Source of the DNA: Chryseobacterium sp. SNU WT5
Lineage (GTDB): Bacteria > Bacteroidota > Bacteroidia > Flavobacteriales > Weeksellaceae
Assembly: GCF_007362475.1 (NCBI RefSeq)
Contig: NZ_CP041687.1
Location: 2,170,001-2,234,000, forward strand
Direction of reading: 5' to 3'
DNA: 64,000 nucleotides
The translations under genes and the position numbers were made by a program. This document shows positions 18,057-26,529 of the stretch, piece after piece (position 1 is the stretch's first letter; every line of letters begins with the position of its first letter). Under the pieces are notes generated by a model. The model saw nothing but the letters and a program-made list of their open reading frames with translations, was not told the DNA's origin and made no database searches.

Positions 18057-20207
18057 CTAAATCCGTTCCAGTTCATCTCCACTGATCTGCGTTTTAAACA
18101 TTCCATAATTCACGGAAACCTTTCCATTCTTCTCAATTTTTTCTATTGTTCCGATACTCGTAGAGCCTTTAATTCTTACGCGCTGACCAACTTTCATCCA
18201 TATAGCACGTTCTTTTTGTCGTTTGTCTTCCAGCTTATCGTTGGTTTCTTCAATCTTTTCCTGAACGTCCACTTTCTTTAGTTGCTGGGTAATCTTACGT
18301 TTTACAATTTGCAGTTTTTTATTTTCATCTTTATCTGTACCCAATTTTCTGAACTTTTCCTGCTCTAAAATTTTAACAAAATCTGCAACAACTAGCTTTC
18401 GTGATTTTCCTTTAACATAAGAATCAATAAATCCTTCGATTTTATTTCCGAACTGCAGCTTTCTGTGCTCGTCTTCGTAGAGTTTTTGAAAATTAAAAAG
18501 TTTTTGCTGAAGTTGATCATTAAGTTTTTCGAGATTTTCCTTTTTATTTTGGGTAGAATCTCTTTTCTCGGCCAAATCAGTTTTGATTTTCTCGATTTCA
18601 AATTTTTCCTGCTGCAGGCGCACAATAGTTTTATCAAGGTTTACGATATCGTGTACCACTTTTTTCTTCGCAGATTCGATAATAAATTTTGGGATTTTAT
18701 TTTTCGTTGCAACTTCAAACGTAAATGAACTTCCTGCCTGTCCAACTTCTAATTTATAAAGTGGTTCCAATGAATTTTCGTCAAAAAGCATCGCGGCGTT
18801 AATGGCGTGTGGAAGTTGTTCGATCACCAGTTTAATATTGGTGTAATGGGTGGTGATAATCGAAAAACTTTTCTTGTCGTAGAAAAATTCGAGGAAACTT
18901 TCTGCCAAAGCACCACCTAATTCGGGATCGGAACCAGTTCCGAATTCGTCAATCAGCAATAAAGTTTTTGAGTCGGCTTCTTTAATGATTTTGGCCATTT
19001 TCTTCAATCGGGAAGAATAGGTAGAAAGGTGGTTTTCAATAGACTGATTATCACCAATGTCAGTCATGATCTTATCAAAGAAAAACATTTCAGATTTCGG
19101 GTGTACTGGAACCAAAATTCCACTCTGAATCATTAGTTGTAGTAAACCGACGGTCTTTAAAGTGATCGATTTTCCACCCGCATTTGGACCTGAAATACAC
19201 AAGATGCGATTTTGCTCTGTTAAGGTTAGCGTTTGGGGGAATATTTTCTTTTTTTCTTCTTTATTTCTAATGAGTAGCAATGGGTGAAAAGCACTTACCA
19301 ATCGCATGGTTCTGTGGTGGTTTATTTTCGGTAAGATTCCACCTATTCTTTCGGCAAATTTTGCTTTTGCTCGGGTGAAGTCTAGATCGAAAATATATTT
19401 TTGATAAGAATAGAGCTGGGATTGGAATTCTGAAATTTCAAAGGTCAGCTTTCGCAATATTTTATCAACCTCTTTTTTCTCCTCTTCAATATCTTCCCTC
19501 AGTTTAAATTGATGTTTTACTACTGATTCTGGCTGAATATAAGTAATAGAACCCGTTTTAGATACTCCTAAAACCCTGCCGGCAACTCTTTTCTTATAAC
19601 CTGATTTTACTGCTAAAACTCTTTGGTCATCTACGATGCTTTCTCGAATATCATCCAGGAAATCAGTGTTGGTAAGCGAGGTTAGCGCTCTGTTGAAGTT
19701 TTCTTGAATTGCTTTTCGAGCATGAGAAATATCTGCCCGTAAATTTTTTAGAATGGGTGATGAATCACTTTTTACTTCACCAAACCGATTAAAAACCTTA
19801 TCAATTTTATCAATGATCTCCTTTCGGTATTCTAGATCTTTAACATCGATATTGAGGTGAAAAAACAAATCGTCATACGCAGGAAAGAATTTTTGCAACC
19901 TCGCAATTTGTTCTGTAAGACTTTTGATTTTGAGAAAAGATGCATTGTCTAATCGAAAATTTTCGATGAGCATTAGCTGTAGTTCCTCTTCAATATCTTC
20001 ATATTCGTTAAAGGGAATGGCATTGTCACTTTCGAAACTGGAAAGATACTCTGCACCTTTTTTTAAGGAAAGCTCCGCATCTTCAATTGCAAACGGGCGA
20101 AGGTTTTTTATTTTTAATGCTGTTTTCTTAGAAAATGCATAAGGTGCAATCTCCGCTAACAGTTCCGGAAATTCTAGTTCGTCTAAATCGTCTTTTTGTA
20201 TATCCAC
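18057..20207 (-). CDS. mutS2: MutS2 family ATPase lacking the C-terminal Smr domain
   Basis: A 716-residue MutS-family protein. Core and clamp helices occupy 1 to about 310, the P-loop GPNAGGKS is at 340-347, and the Walker B/signature region holds LLIDEFGTGSDPE and STYSSRLKKM. A long coiled coil (about 515-640) follows, then a KOW-like beta segment (VGQRVRIKG to VNYGMFKT). It ends there: the roughly 80-residue Smr nuclease domain of Bacillus and Helicobacter MutS2 is missing, and the 98 bases downstream are too short to hold it. It probably acts on branched DNA or stalled ribosomes like other MutS2 proteins, but without Smr cleavage. Confidence 0.9.
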   Translation of the reverse strand: MDIQKDDLDELEFPELLAEIAPYAFSKKTALKIKNLRPFAIEDAELSLKKGAEYLSSFESDNAIPFNEYEDIEEELQLMLIENFRLDNASFLKIKSLTEQIARLQKFFPAYDDLFFHLNIDVKDLEYRKEIIDKIDKVFNRFGEVKSDSSPILKNLRADISHARKAIQENFNRALTSLTNTDFLDDIRESIVDDQRVLAVKSGYKKRVAGRVLGVSKTGSITYIQPESVVKHQFKLREDIEEEKKEVDKILRKLTFEISEFQSQLYSYQKYIFDLDFTRAKAKFAERIGGILPKINHHRTMRLVSAFHPLLLIRNKEEKKKIFPQTLTLTEQNRILCISGPNAGGKSITLKTVGLLQLMIQSGILVPVHPKSEMFFFDKIMTDIGDNQSIENHLSTYSSRLKKMAKIIKEADSKTLLLIDEFGTGSDPELGGALAESFLEFFYDKKSFSIITTHYTNIKLVIEQLPHAINAAMLFDENSLEPLYKLEVGQAGSSFTFEVATKNKIPKFIIESAKKKVVHDIVNLDKTIVRLQQEKFEIEKIKTDLAEKRDSTQNKKENLEKLNDQLQQKLFNFQKLYEDEHRKLQFGNKIEGFIDSYVKGKSRKLVVADFVKILEQEKFRKLGTDKDENKKLQIVKRKITQQLKKVDVQEKIEETNDKLEDKRQKERAIWMKVGQRVRIKGSTSIGTIEKIEKNGKVSVNYGMFKTQISGDELERI

Positions 20208-20282
20208 CTTGCAAATTTAATGAGATAATCTGATAATTGTATGATGTGATTTATTTACAATCATTCGATTTATCAAATGTCT

Positions 20283-20290
20283 ATCTTTGG
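20283..20290 (+). promoter_or_regulatory. -7 box (TATCTTTG) of the GNAT gene
   Basis: TATCTTTG lies 3 bases before the ATG at 20294, so the transcript would be essentially leaderless or start within the gene. This supports the ATG at 20294 over upstream alternatives only if transcription begins just after the box. Confidence 0.4.
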
Positions 20291-20293
20291 GTC

Positions 20294-20818
20294 ATGAAAT
20301 TTTTTACGAAACGCCTGGTTTTAAGAATGATTACGGAACATGATGCAGCTGAAATTTTCAAGATAAGAAGTGATCAGGAGATTAATCGGTTTCTTCACCG
20401 AATTCCTCCGAAAGATTCTTTTGATGGCCTCGAATTTATATTAAATATTAAGAAGAAATCAGCGAATAATGAAATAGTGTTTCTTGGAATTACTTATCAA
20501 AATGATCCTCAGTTATTGGGAACGATATGTTTGTGGAAATTTTCCAATACCAGAGACCGCGCCGAGTTAGGGTATGAATTACTGCCTGCTAACCACGGAA
20601 ATGGAATTATGTCCGAAGCTGCAAATTTTTTTTTAAATTATGGATTCAATGAATTAAATTTAAAAACGATCGATGCATTTTCCAATAAAGATAATTTTAA
20701 TTCCATTAAATTACTTCAGAAGCTAAAATTTATTTTGAATGAAAATCGGCATGATGAGAAATTTCCAGAAAATCTTATTTTTGAACTCAATAATCATGAT
20801 ATTTCAACATTAACTTAA
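20294..20818 (+). CDS. GNAT family N-acetyltransferase (RimJ/RimL-like)
   Basis: A 174-residue protein that begins with FTKRLVLRM, the usual start of the RimJ/RimL acetyltransferase subfamily (TERLxLR). It continues with GTICLWKF, RAELGYELLP and GNGIMSEAANFFLNYGF, the acetyl-CoA-binding part. These enzymes acetylate N-terminal or side-chain amines, but the target is unknown here. The ATG at 20294 is chosen because it gives the standard family start. The uracil-DNA glycosylase gene begins 15 bases after its stop. Confidence 0.85.
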   Translation: MKFFTKRLVLRMITEHDAAEIFKIRSDQEINRFLHRIPPKDSFDGLEFILNIKKKSANNEIVFLGITYQNDPQLLGTICLWKFSNTRDRAELGYELLPANHGNGIMSEAANFFLNYGFNELNLKTIDAFSNKDNFNSIKLLQKLKFILNENRHDEKFPENLIFELNNHDISTLT

Positions 20819-20833
20819 TTATACTACTACCAA

Positions 20834-21475
20834 ATGACTTGGACTGAAATTCTGGAACCCATAAAAAATACCGACTATTTTCTGAATCTTTGGCAAAAAG
20901 TGGAATTGGAATATTCGACTGAAAAATGTTTTCCACCTAAAGATCAAATATTTAGAGCTTTGGAATTAACTGATTTTGACAATGTTAATGTAGTTTTTAT
21001 TGGTCAGGATCCTTATCACAATGATGGCCAGGCGAACGGCTTATGCTTTTCGGTCTCTGAAAATGTCACGGCGCCACCTTCGCTTAAAAATATTTTTAAG
21101 GAACTTTACGATGATCTGGGAATACACAGAACTAAAAAAGAGCTTGATGATTGGGCAAATCAGGGAATTTTACTTTTAAATGCCACCTTAACGGTTCGCG
21201 CACATTTGCCTAATTCTCATAAAGATCTGGGTTGGAGTAAATTCACCGATTTTATTATTCGAGAGATCTCAGAGAAGAGAGAAAATGTAATCTTTGTATT
21301 GTGGGGCGCTTTCGCACAAAAAAAAGAGGAACTGATTGATTCCTCTAAACATTTTATCGTAAAATCTGCACATCCATCACCATTTTCTGTATATCGTGGT
21401 TTCTATGGCAGTAAACCTTTCTCTCAAATTAATGATTATTTAAAAAAGAATAATCAAAAACCTATTTCATGGTAG
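20834..21475 (+). CDS. ung: Uracil-DNA glycosylase, family 1
   Basis: A 213-residue enzyme that removes uracil from DNA at the start of base excision repair. The water-activating motif GQDPYH is at residues 57-62 (catalytic D59), LLLNATLTV and VLWGAFAQ follow, and the minor-groove loop HPSPFSVYRG lies near residue 186 (commonly HPSPLSAHRG). Length is close to the E. coli enzyme. It follows the GNAT gene by 15 bases, and its last 14 bases overlap the tail of the convergent lipoprotein gene. Confidence 0.96.
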   Translation: MTWTEILEPIKNTDYFLNLWQKVELEYSTEKCFPPKDQIFRALELTDFDNVNVVFIGQDPYHNDGQANGLCFSVSENVTAPPSLKNIFKELYDDLGIHRTKKELDDWANQGILLLNATLTVRAHLPNSHKDLGWSKFTDFIIREISEKRENVIFVLWGAFAQKKEELIDSSKHFIVKSAHPSPFSVYRGFYGSKPFSQINDYLKKNNQKPISW

Positions 21476-22049
21476 GTCCGTTATTTTTAGTTGGAGCATT
21501 TTCTTTTTCAAATTGAAGTGCTACTTTATAACTTCCTTTTAGTGCATTGAATCCTTTTGCTGATGTGGTTTCGGGAGTCAGTTCTATTAAAGATATCTTG
21601 TACCCATTAAAGCTTTGTGACTGGAAAAAACCTCTGCTTTCACTTCTTGTAGTACTGATTTGTAAAGTCGTAGGTCTGGTATAAGTTCCCATTACTTCAA
21701 TTTCTGCAATGGCATTTCCGATCCACACGCAGTTCACATCTTTTGGACATCGGCTGTCTTCTAAAACTCTTTTAAAGGTGACATTCATTTCATATTCTTT
21801 AAGGAACTTATTTTCTCCTTCTTTCAGATAGATGATTCTTTCTTGAGGTGATTCGTCGGATTCTTTCACTTGTGTTTTTGGATTGGTTTCTTCTTTGTTA
21901 GGAGAAGAATTTATTGGGCTGTCTTTGCTGTCTTGAAGTACAATGTTAGAATCAAGAGAAGACTGTTTTTTGGCTTTTATCTCTTTCTGCGTTTGACAGG
22001 TGGTCAAAGTTAATAGGGAAAAAGAAGCGATGAATAATTTGTAGATCAT
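21462..22049 (-). CDS. Predicted lipoprotein, function unknown
   Basis: A 195-residue protein with a lipoprotein signal peptide: hydrophobic segment, then LTTC with the lipidated cysteine at about residue 18. A low-complexity Ser/Lys/Glu linker (about 20-70) tethers a globular domain. That domain contains DSRCPKDVNCVWIGNA, a Cys-containing motif seen in several bacterial hypothetical proteins, then strands ending in YKISLIELTPE. The role is unknown. It starts 4 bases after the DUF456 gene stops, so the two are likely co-transcribed. Its 3' end overlaps ung on the opposite strand by 14 bases. Confidence 0.8.
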   Translation of the reverse strand: MIYKLFIASFSLLTLTTCQTQKEIKAKKQSSLDSNIVLQDSKDSPINSSPNKEETNPKTQVKESDESPQERIIYLKEGENKFLKEYEMNVTFKRVLEDSRCPKDVNCVWIGNAIAEIEVMGTYTRPTTLQISTTRSESRGFFQSQSFNGYKISLIELTPETTSAKGFNALKGSYKVALQFEKENAPTKNNGPTMK

Positions 22050-22053
22050 TTGT

Positions 22054-22545
22054 TTAGTGTTTTATAATATCAATTATCACTACCAAAAACATTGCCACTC
22101 CTACAATGAAATTAAATCCAGTGCCATATAGAAAACCAATCATGGCTCCTTTGGTTGAATTCCAGGCTTTTTTCTTATCGGTCGCATCATGTAAAAGCTC
22201 GCCGATGAAAACGCCTAAAAACATTCCGATCAAAAATCCAAAAGGAAGTGGAATAAAAAACATTCCCGCCAAAGTTCCTACAATAGATCCAATACTGCCC
22301 CAACGGGTGCCTCCGTATTTGCGATTTGTTCTTGCTGGGATTACGTAATTTAAAATAGCAGATAAAATGGTTAAAACTACAAATATCCAGATGTAAACCA
22401 TTGAAATGGGAGCGTCAGTACCGAATTTATAGATTAACAGGCCTGCTAAACTCAATAAAAGCCCAGGTAGAACGGGTAAAAAAGTACCAAGGATTCCCAC
22501 AATTAATAAAATAATACTTACAAGCTGAATTAAAGCGATGTCCAT
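22054..22545 (-). CDS. DUF456 family membrane protein
   Basis: A 163-residue protein, almost entirely hydrophobic, with about four membrane segments. The first helix pair (IILLIVGILGTFLPVLPGLL) and the glycine-rich stretch with GSIVGTLAGMFFIPLPFG are characteristic of DUF456. Function is unknown. It is divergent from the MscS channel and upstream of the lipoprotein on the same strand. Confidence 0.85.
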   Translation of the reverse strand: MDIALIQLVSIILLIVGILGTFLPVLPGLLLSLAGLLIYKFGTDAPISMVYIWIFVVLTILSAILNYVIPARTNRKYGGTRWGSIGSIVGTLAGMFFIPLPFGFLIGMFLGVFIGELLHDATDKKKAWNSTKGAMIGFLYGTGFNFIVGVAMFLVVIIDIIKH

Positions 22546-22601
22546 AGGTGATAAATTTTGTTAAATGTACTTATTAATCTGCGAAAGACAAACGGAATTC
22601 C

Positions 22602-22609
22602 TATTTTTG
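22602..22609 (+). promoter_or_regulatory. -7 box (TATTTTTG) of the MscS-type gene
   Basis: TATTTTTG ends 5 bases before ATG 22615. This very short spacing is the same pattern as at several other genes here. Confidence 0.4.
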
Positions 22610-22614
22610 CTGGA

Positions 22615-23874
22615 ATGAATAAAGAACTTGCAGACACTAAAGATTTTCTGGTCAACATAAGTGATTATATTCACTATTTTGTTAGGGCTAACGTCGCGGA
22701 TAGTTGGGTCTTAATAGTCCAGATCCTGTTGAAATTTATCTTTTTTATAGGGGTTATTTTCGTAGTTGATTTCTTATTTAAGTTATTAATTAACACGGTT
22801 TTTAAACTATTTTTCGATAAAGAGAAATACCCGATTTTGAAATCGGTTTATGTTTCGAAAATAACCAACTCTATATCGCATATTAATGCGCTGCTATTCG
22901 GTAGCTACGCACTCTTTTCCGTCTTTAGAAGGCATCCACGAAGCCATGAATTTTTAGAAAGAATGATTGGTTTGTTCATTGTTTTAGTTGTGGCTCAAAT
23001 GCTTCTGCGTGGAGTAACTGCTTTCAGGAATTACTTTGTTATCAAAAAAGATTATTATAAGATTATTGCGCTTAATGCGGTTTCACAGACCATTAATATT
23101 TTTGGAATTTTTGTTTGTTCTGTGATTGCGATTAGTGTATTGTTTGGAATCAGCAGCTCTACCATTCTTGGTAGTTTAGGAGCAATTACGGCAGTTTTAG
23201 TCTTGGTGTTTAGGGATACCATTCTTGGTTTTGTGACAGGAATCCACGTTGCAACTTCAAAGAATTTAAAAGTGGGTGATTGGATCGGGATTCCCAAGTA
23301 TAATCTTGAAGGAACGATTGTGGATCTCAATCTTTTAACAACAAAGATTGAGAATTTTGATAAAACCATTTCAACAATTCCGACTTATGATTTTTTAACC
23401 ACTGAGATTAAAAATCTTCAGGTGATGTCGGAAAGTAACACCCGGCGGATTAAAAGATCGCTTATTTTTAATATTAAATCTTTTAAATTTTTGGATGATG
23501 ATATGATTGAGCATCTTTCTAAAATTAATTTGATTAAAGAGTATTTGAGCGGGATGAAGTCTGAAATCAGTAAGGAAAGAAATCCTGTGGAAAATGGTGA
23601 TCTTAAACTCAATGGAAGACAATTAACAAATATCGGGGTTTTCCGAATGTATGCTTTAAACTATCTTAAAACCAATAAACATATTGATCAAAACGGAACT
23701 TTGATGGTTCGCCAACTTGAAAATACACCGCATGGGATGCCTTTAGAAATTTATTGTTTTACCAATGACTCGGCATGGGAAAATTATGAAGTGATCATGG
23801 CAGATATATTTGATCACCTTCTGGTAGCCTCCAAAGAATTTGATCTGGAAATCATGCAGTTCAATAAAATTTAG
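22615..23874 (+). CDS. MscS family mechanosensitive ion channel
   Basis: A 419-residue channel with about five hydrophobic segments in the first 215 residues. The pore-lining helix and beta domain of MscS follow: STILGSLGAITAVLVLVF, DTILGFVTGI, then KVGDWIGIP and TTEIENFD-like strands. The C-terminal soluble part ends in ASKEFDLEIMQ. Size and single MscS core resemble the larger YbdG-type channels. It likely relieves turgor during hypo-osmotic shock. ATG 22615 is preferred to the TTG at 22558, which lies upstream of the promoter-like box. pdxJ starts 4 bases after the stop. Confidence 0.9.
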   Translation: MNKELADTKDFLVNISDYIHYFVRANVADSWVLIVQILLKFIFFIGVIFVVDFLFKLLINTVFKLFFDKEKYPILKSVYVSKITNSISHINALLFGSYALFSVFRRHPRSHEFLERMIGLFIVLVVAQMLLRGVTAFRNYFVIKKDYYKIIALNAVSQTINIFGIFVCSVIAISVLFGISSSTILGSLGAITAVLVLVFRDTILGFVTGIHVATSKNLKVGDWIGIPKYNLEGTIVDLNLLTTKIENFDKTISTIPTYDFLTTEIKNLQVMSESNTRRIKRSLIFNIKSFKFLDDDMIEHLSKINLIKEYLSGMKSEISKERNPVENGDLKLNGRQLTNIGVFRMYALNYLKTNKHIDQNGTLMVRQLENTPHGMPLEIYCFTNDSAWENYEVIMADIFDHLLVASKEFDLEIMQFNKI

Positions 23875-23878
23875 AAAA

Positions 23879-24598
23879 ATGACAAAACTTAGCGTAAATA
23901 TTAATAAAATAGCCACGATCAGAAATGCTCGTGGAGGTGAGCTACCTAGCGTAACGGAAGCTACAATTAAGTTACAGGCATTTGGTGCACAAGGAATAAC
24001 CATTCACCCAAGGCCAGATCAAAGACATATCACTCGAAAAGATGTTTATGATTTAAAACCTTTAGTTCATACTGAATTTAATATTGAAGGAAATCCCCAT
24101 CGTCCTTTCATCGATATGGTTTTGGAAATTAAACCAGAGCAGGTAACCTTGGTTCCAGATAGTGATGATGCCATTACATCTAATGCAGGCTGGGATTGTG
24201 AGAAGCATTTAGGATTTTTAAAAAATGTGATTTCTGAATTTAAAAATGCAGGTATTAGAACTTCTATTTTTCTTGATCCTGATCCCGGTATGGTGAAATT
24301 TGCCAAAGAAACTGGTGCAGATAGGATAGAACTTTATACGGAAGCTTATGCTACTAATTACTCAAAAAATAAAGAAGAAGCGATCAAGCCTTATGTCGAA
24401 ACTGCATTGGAAGCAGAGAAATATGGCTTGGGAATTAATGCAGGACATGATTTAAGTTTAGATAATTTAAAATATTTTGCAGATCATATTCCTAATTTAG
24501 TAGAGGTTTCCATTGGTCATGCGTTAATATCGGAAGCACTTTATATGGGACTGGAAAATACAGTGCAGGCTTATCTTAAAAGATTAGCAAAGTGGTAA
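23879..24598 (+). CDS. pdxJ: Pyridoxine 5'-phosphate synthase
   Basis: A 239-residue TIM-barrel enzyme of the DXP-dependent vitamin B6 pathway; it condenses 1-deoxy-xylulose 5-phosphate with 3-amino-2-oxopropyl phosphate. The family start LSVNINKIATIRNARGG, the HPRPDQRHI motif, VTLVPD and the final GHALISEALYMGLE are all present, and the length is typical. ATG 23879 is chosen; an earlier in-frame ATG at 23840 lies inside the MscS gene and would add 13 residues unlike the family. The 4-base gap suggests co-transcription with the channel gene. Confidence 0.96.
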   Translation: MTKLSVNINKIATIRNARGGELPSVTEATIKLQAFGAQGITIHPRPDQRHITRKDVYDLKPLVHTEFNIEGNPHRPFIDMVLEIKPEQVTLVPDSDDAITSNAGWDCEKHLGFLKNVISEFKNAGIRTSIFLDPDPGMVKFAKETGADRIELYTEAYATNYSKNKEEAIKPYVETALEAEKYGLGINAGHDLSLDNLKYFADHIPNLVEVSIGHALISEALYMGLENTVQAYLKRLAKW

Positions 24599-24604
24599 TT
24601 GTTT

Positions 24605-24622
24605 AAGTGGTTCTAACCACTT
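24605..24622. repeat. Short hairpin after pdxJ
   Basis: AAGTGGT/ACCACTT with a 4-base loop, 6 bases past the pdxJ stop. There is no T tract, so it may be a processing or pausing hairpin and not a true terminator. Confidence 0.35.
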
Positions 24623-24674
24623 GTAAAATGAGTATCAGAGATAATTATATTAATTCAAACTTTAATTTTTTTTA

Positions 24675-25451
24675 ATGGAGATCCTACACTCAAAAATATA
24701 TGGAGAAGATCAATCCGGAATCCCACTTTTGGTTTTTCACGGCCTTTTTGGAATGCTTGATAATTGGGGCAGTTTCGGAAAAGAAATGGGAGCGTTTTTT
24801 CCGTTACATTTAATTGATTTAAGAAATCATGGGAAAAGCTTTCATTCTTCAGAAATGTCGCATGATAACCTGGCTGATGATATTTTAAACTACATGAATG
24901 CACATAAACTCCATAAAGTGAATTTGTTAGGACATTCCCTAGGCGGAAAAGCTGTAATGCAGTTTGCGATGAATTATCCGGATAAATTAGAGAAACTCAT
25001 CGTAGTAGACATCTCACCAAAAGCATATCCTCCTCACCATCAAGGGATTATTAAAGCTTTGGAAAGTGTTGATTTTCAAAATATCACTACAAGACAGGAA
25101 GTGGAGGAAGTATTACAACAGTACATTCCTGAAAAATCAGTTATTCAGTTTTTAGCAAAAAACCTATATTGGAACGATGATAAAAAACTGAGTTGGAGGT
25201 TCAATCTTTCTACGCTTTCCGCGAAGTATTCAGAATTTGTTTCTAACGCAATAAAATTTGGAGTGTTTGCCGGAAAAACTTTATTTGTTTCAGGAGCGAA
25301 ATCGAACTACATTTTACCACAGGATGAATATCTGATCAAACAGCAATTTCCTAATGCTTCAATTGTGACCATTAAGAATGCTGGACATTGGGTACAGGCA
25401 GAAAATCCTAGCGACTTTAATGAAGTAGTGAAAGATTTTTTAGTGAAATAA
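24675..25451 (+). CDS. Alpha/beta hydrolase (YbfF-like esterase)
   Basis: A 258-residue alpha/beta-hydrolase fold protein. The oxyanion-loop motif HGLFG is at residues 22-26, the nucleophile elbow GHSLGG at 86-91 (S88), and the catalytic histidine in NAGHWVQAENP near residue 236. The LRNHGKS motif at about 50-56 is typical of the YbfF/acyl-CoA esterase group. The substrate is unknown. It stands just upstream of an epimerase and an acyl-CoA ligase on the same strand, so a role in fatty-acyl or ester metabolism is possible but not shown. Confidence 0.85.
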   Translation: MEILHSKIYGEDQSGIPLLVFHGLFGMLDNWGSFGKEMGAFFPLHLIDLRNHGKSFHSSEMSHDNLADDILNYMNAHKLHKVNLLGHSLGGKAVMQFAMNYPDKLEKLIVVDISPKAYPPHHQGIIKALESVDFQNITTRQEVEEVLQQYIPEKSVIQFLAKNLYWNDDKKLSWRFNLSTLSAKYSEFVSNAIKFGVFAGKTLFVSGAKSNYILPQDEYLIKQQFPNASIVTIKNAGHWVQAENPSDFNEVVKDFLVK

Positions 25452-25518
25452 TTTTTAAAAATTTTATATAGAAATCTAGCTTTTCGAAGTTCATTTTATC
25501 AATCTTACCTTAGAAAAT

Positions 25519-26529
25519 ATGGTTTTAGTCACAGGTGCAACTGGAATTCTCGGTAGAGTTATTGTTTTAGAATTGCTGAAGCAAGGAAAAGAAGTGCGTG
25601 TAACAAAGAGACCATCAAGTGACATACAGGAGGTTCTGAAATCATATCGTTTCTATACCGATCAACCAGAAATGTTTTTCAATAAGATAAATTGGGTTGA
25701 TGTGGATTTTGAAGATAGTGATTCAATCGATGCCGCGCTCCGTCAAGTTACAGAGGTCTACCATTGTGCAGCTCATGTAAGTTTTCATCCAGATGATCGA
25801 CGTTCGATGTATCATACCAATATTGAAGGAACCCGCCAGCTCTTATTCTCCTCTCAAAATTCCGCTGTTCAAAAGTTTTGCTTTATAAGTTCTACCGCGG
25901 TTTTAGATGGTATGAATGAAAAAGGTGAAATTTCCGAAGATTCAGATTATAATTCGAAAGTTAATCATTCCCCTTATGCAAGATCGAAACATTTTGCTGA
26001 AATGGAAGTTTGGCGAGCCTCAGCGGAAGGATTAAATACTATCATCCTCAATCCAGGTGTTATCATTGGGAGTGGAAATTGGTATTCCAGCAGTGGAGAA
26101 ATATTTCATGCATTTTCCAAATATCCTTATGCGATGAGTGGGAGCACCGCCTATGTTGATGTAAGAGACGTGGGCAAAATTGCGATCTCTTTAATGGAGA
26201 AAAATCGGTTTGGAGAAAGATATGTACTAATTTCAGAATCAAAGAAAATTTTAGAAGTTGCTAATTTCGTTCGTGGGAAACTGGGAAAATCAAAAGCGAA
26301 AGTGATATCAAAAAATTTTTTGACTATTGGTTACGGGTTACATATTTTATTTGGTTGGCTTATTCCACCATTGAGAATGCTGAACAAAGTCAATTTAGAA
26401 ACAGTAACTTCCCATCCAGTTATTTCGAATCAAAAAATAAGACAAGAACTAGACTATCAATTTATACCTGTTTTTGAAAGTCTTGATTTTCATCTAAAGA
26501 ATTATATCTCAGATCACAATAAACTATGA
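25519..26529 (+). CDS. NAD-dependent epimerase/dehydratase family protein (extended SDR)
   Basis: A 336-residue extended short-chain dehydrogenase. The NAD(P)-binding motif GATGILG is at residues 6-12, the serine region FISSTA at about 119-124, and the YxxxK catalytic pair as YARSK near 154-158. VYHCAAHVSF fits the dihydroflavonol-reductase-like or sterol-dehydrogenase-like branch. Substrate is unknown. Its stop overlaps the start of the acyl-CoA ligase gene (ATGA), which implies translational coupling and a shared pathway. Confidence 0.85.
   Translation: MVLVTGATGILGRVIVLELLKQGKEVRVTKRPSSDIQEVLKSYRFYTDQPEMFFNKINWVDVDFEDSDSIDAALRQVTEVYHCAAHVSFHPDDRRSMYHTNIEGTRQLLFSSQNSAVQKFCFISSTAVLDGMNEKGEISEDSDYNSKVNHSPYARSKHFAEMEVWRASAEGLNTIILNPGVIIGSGNWYSSSGEIFHAFSKYPYAMSGSTAYVDVRDVGKIAISLMEKNRFGERYVLISESKKILEVANFVRGKLGKSKAKVISKNFLTIGYGLHILFGWLIPPLRMLNKVNLETVTSHPVISNQKIRQELDYQFIPVFESLDFHLKNYISDHNKL

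Noticed and set aside
24605-24622. Hairpin after pdxJ as a rho-independent terminator
   Set aside because: There is no T tract after the stem. Listed only as a hairpin.
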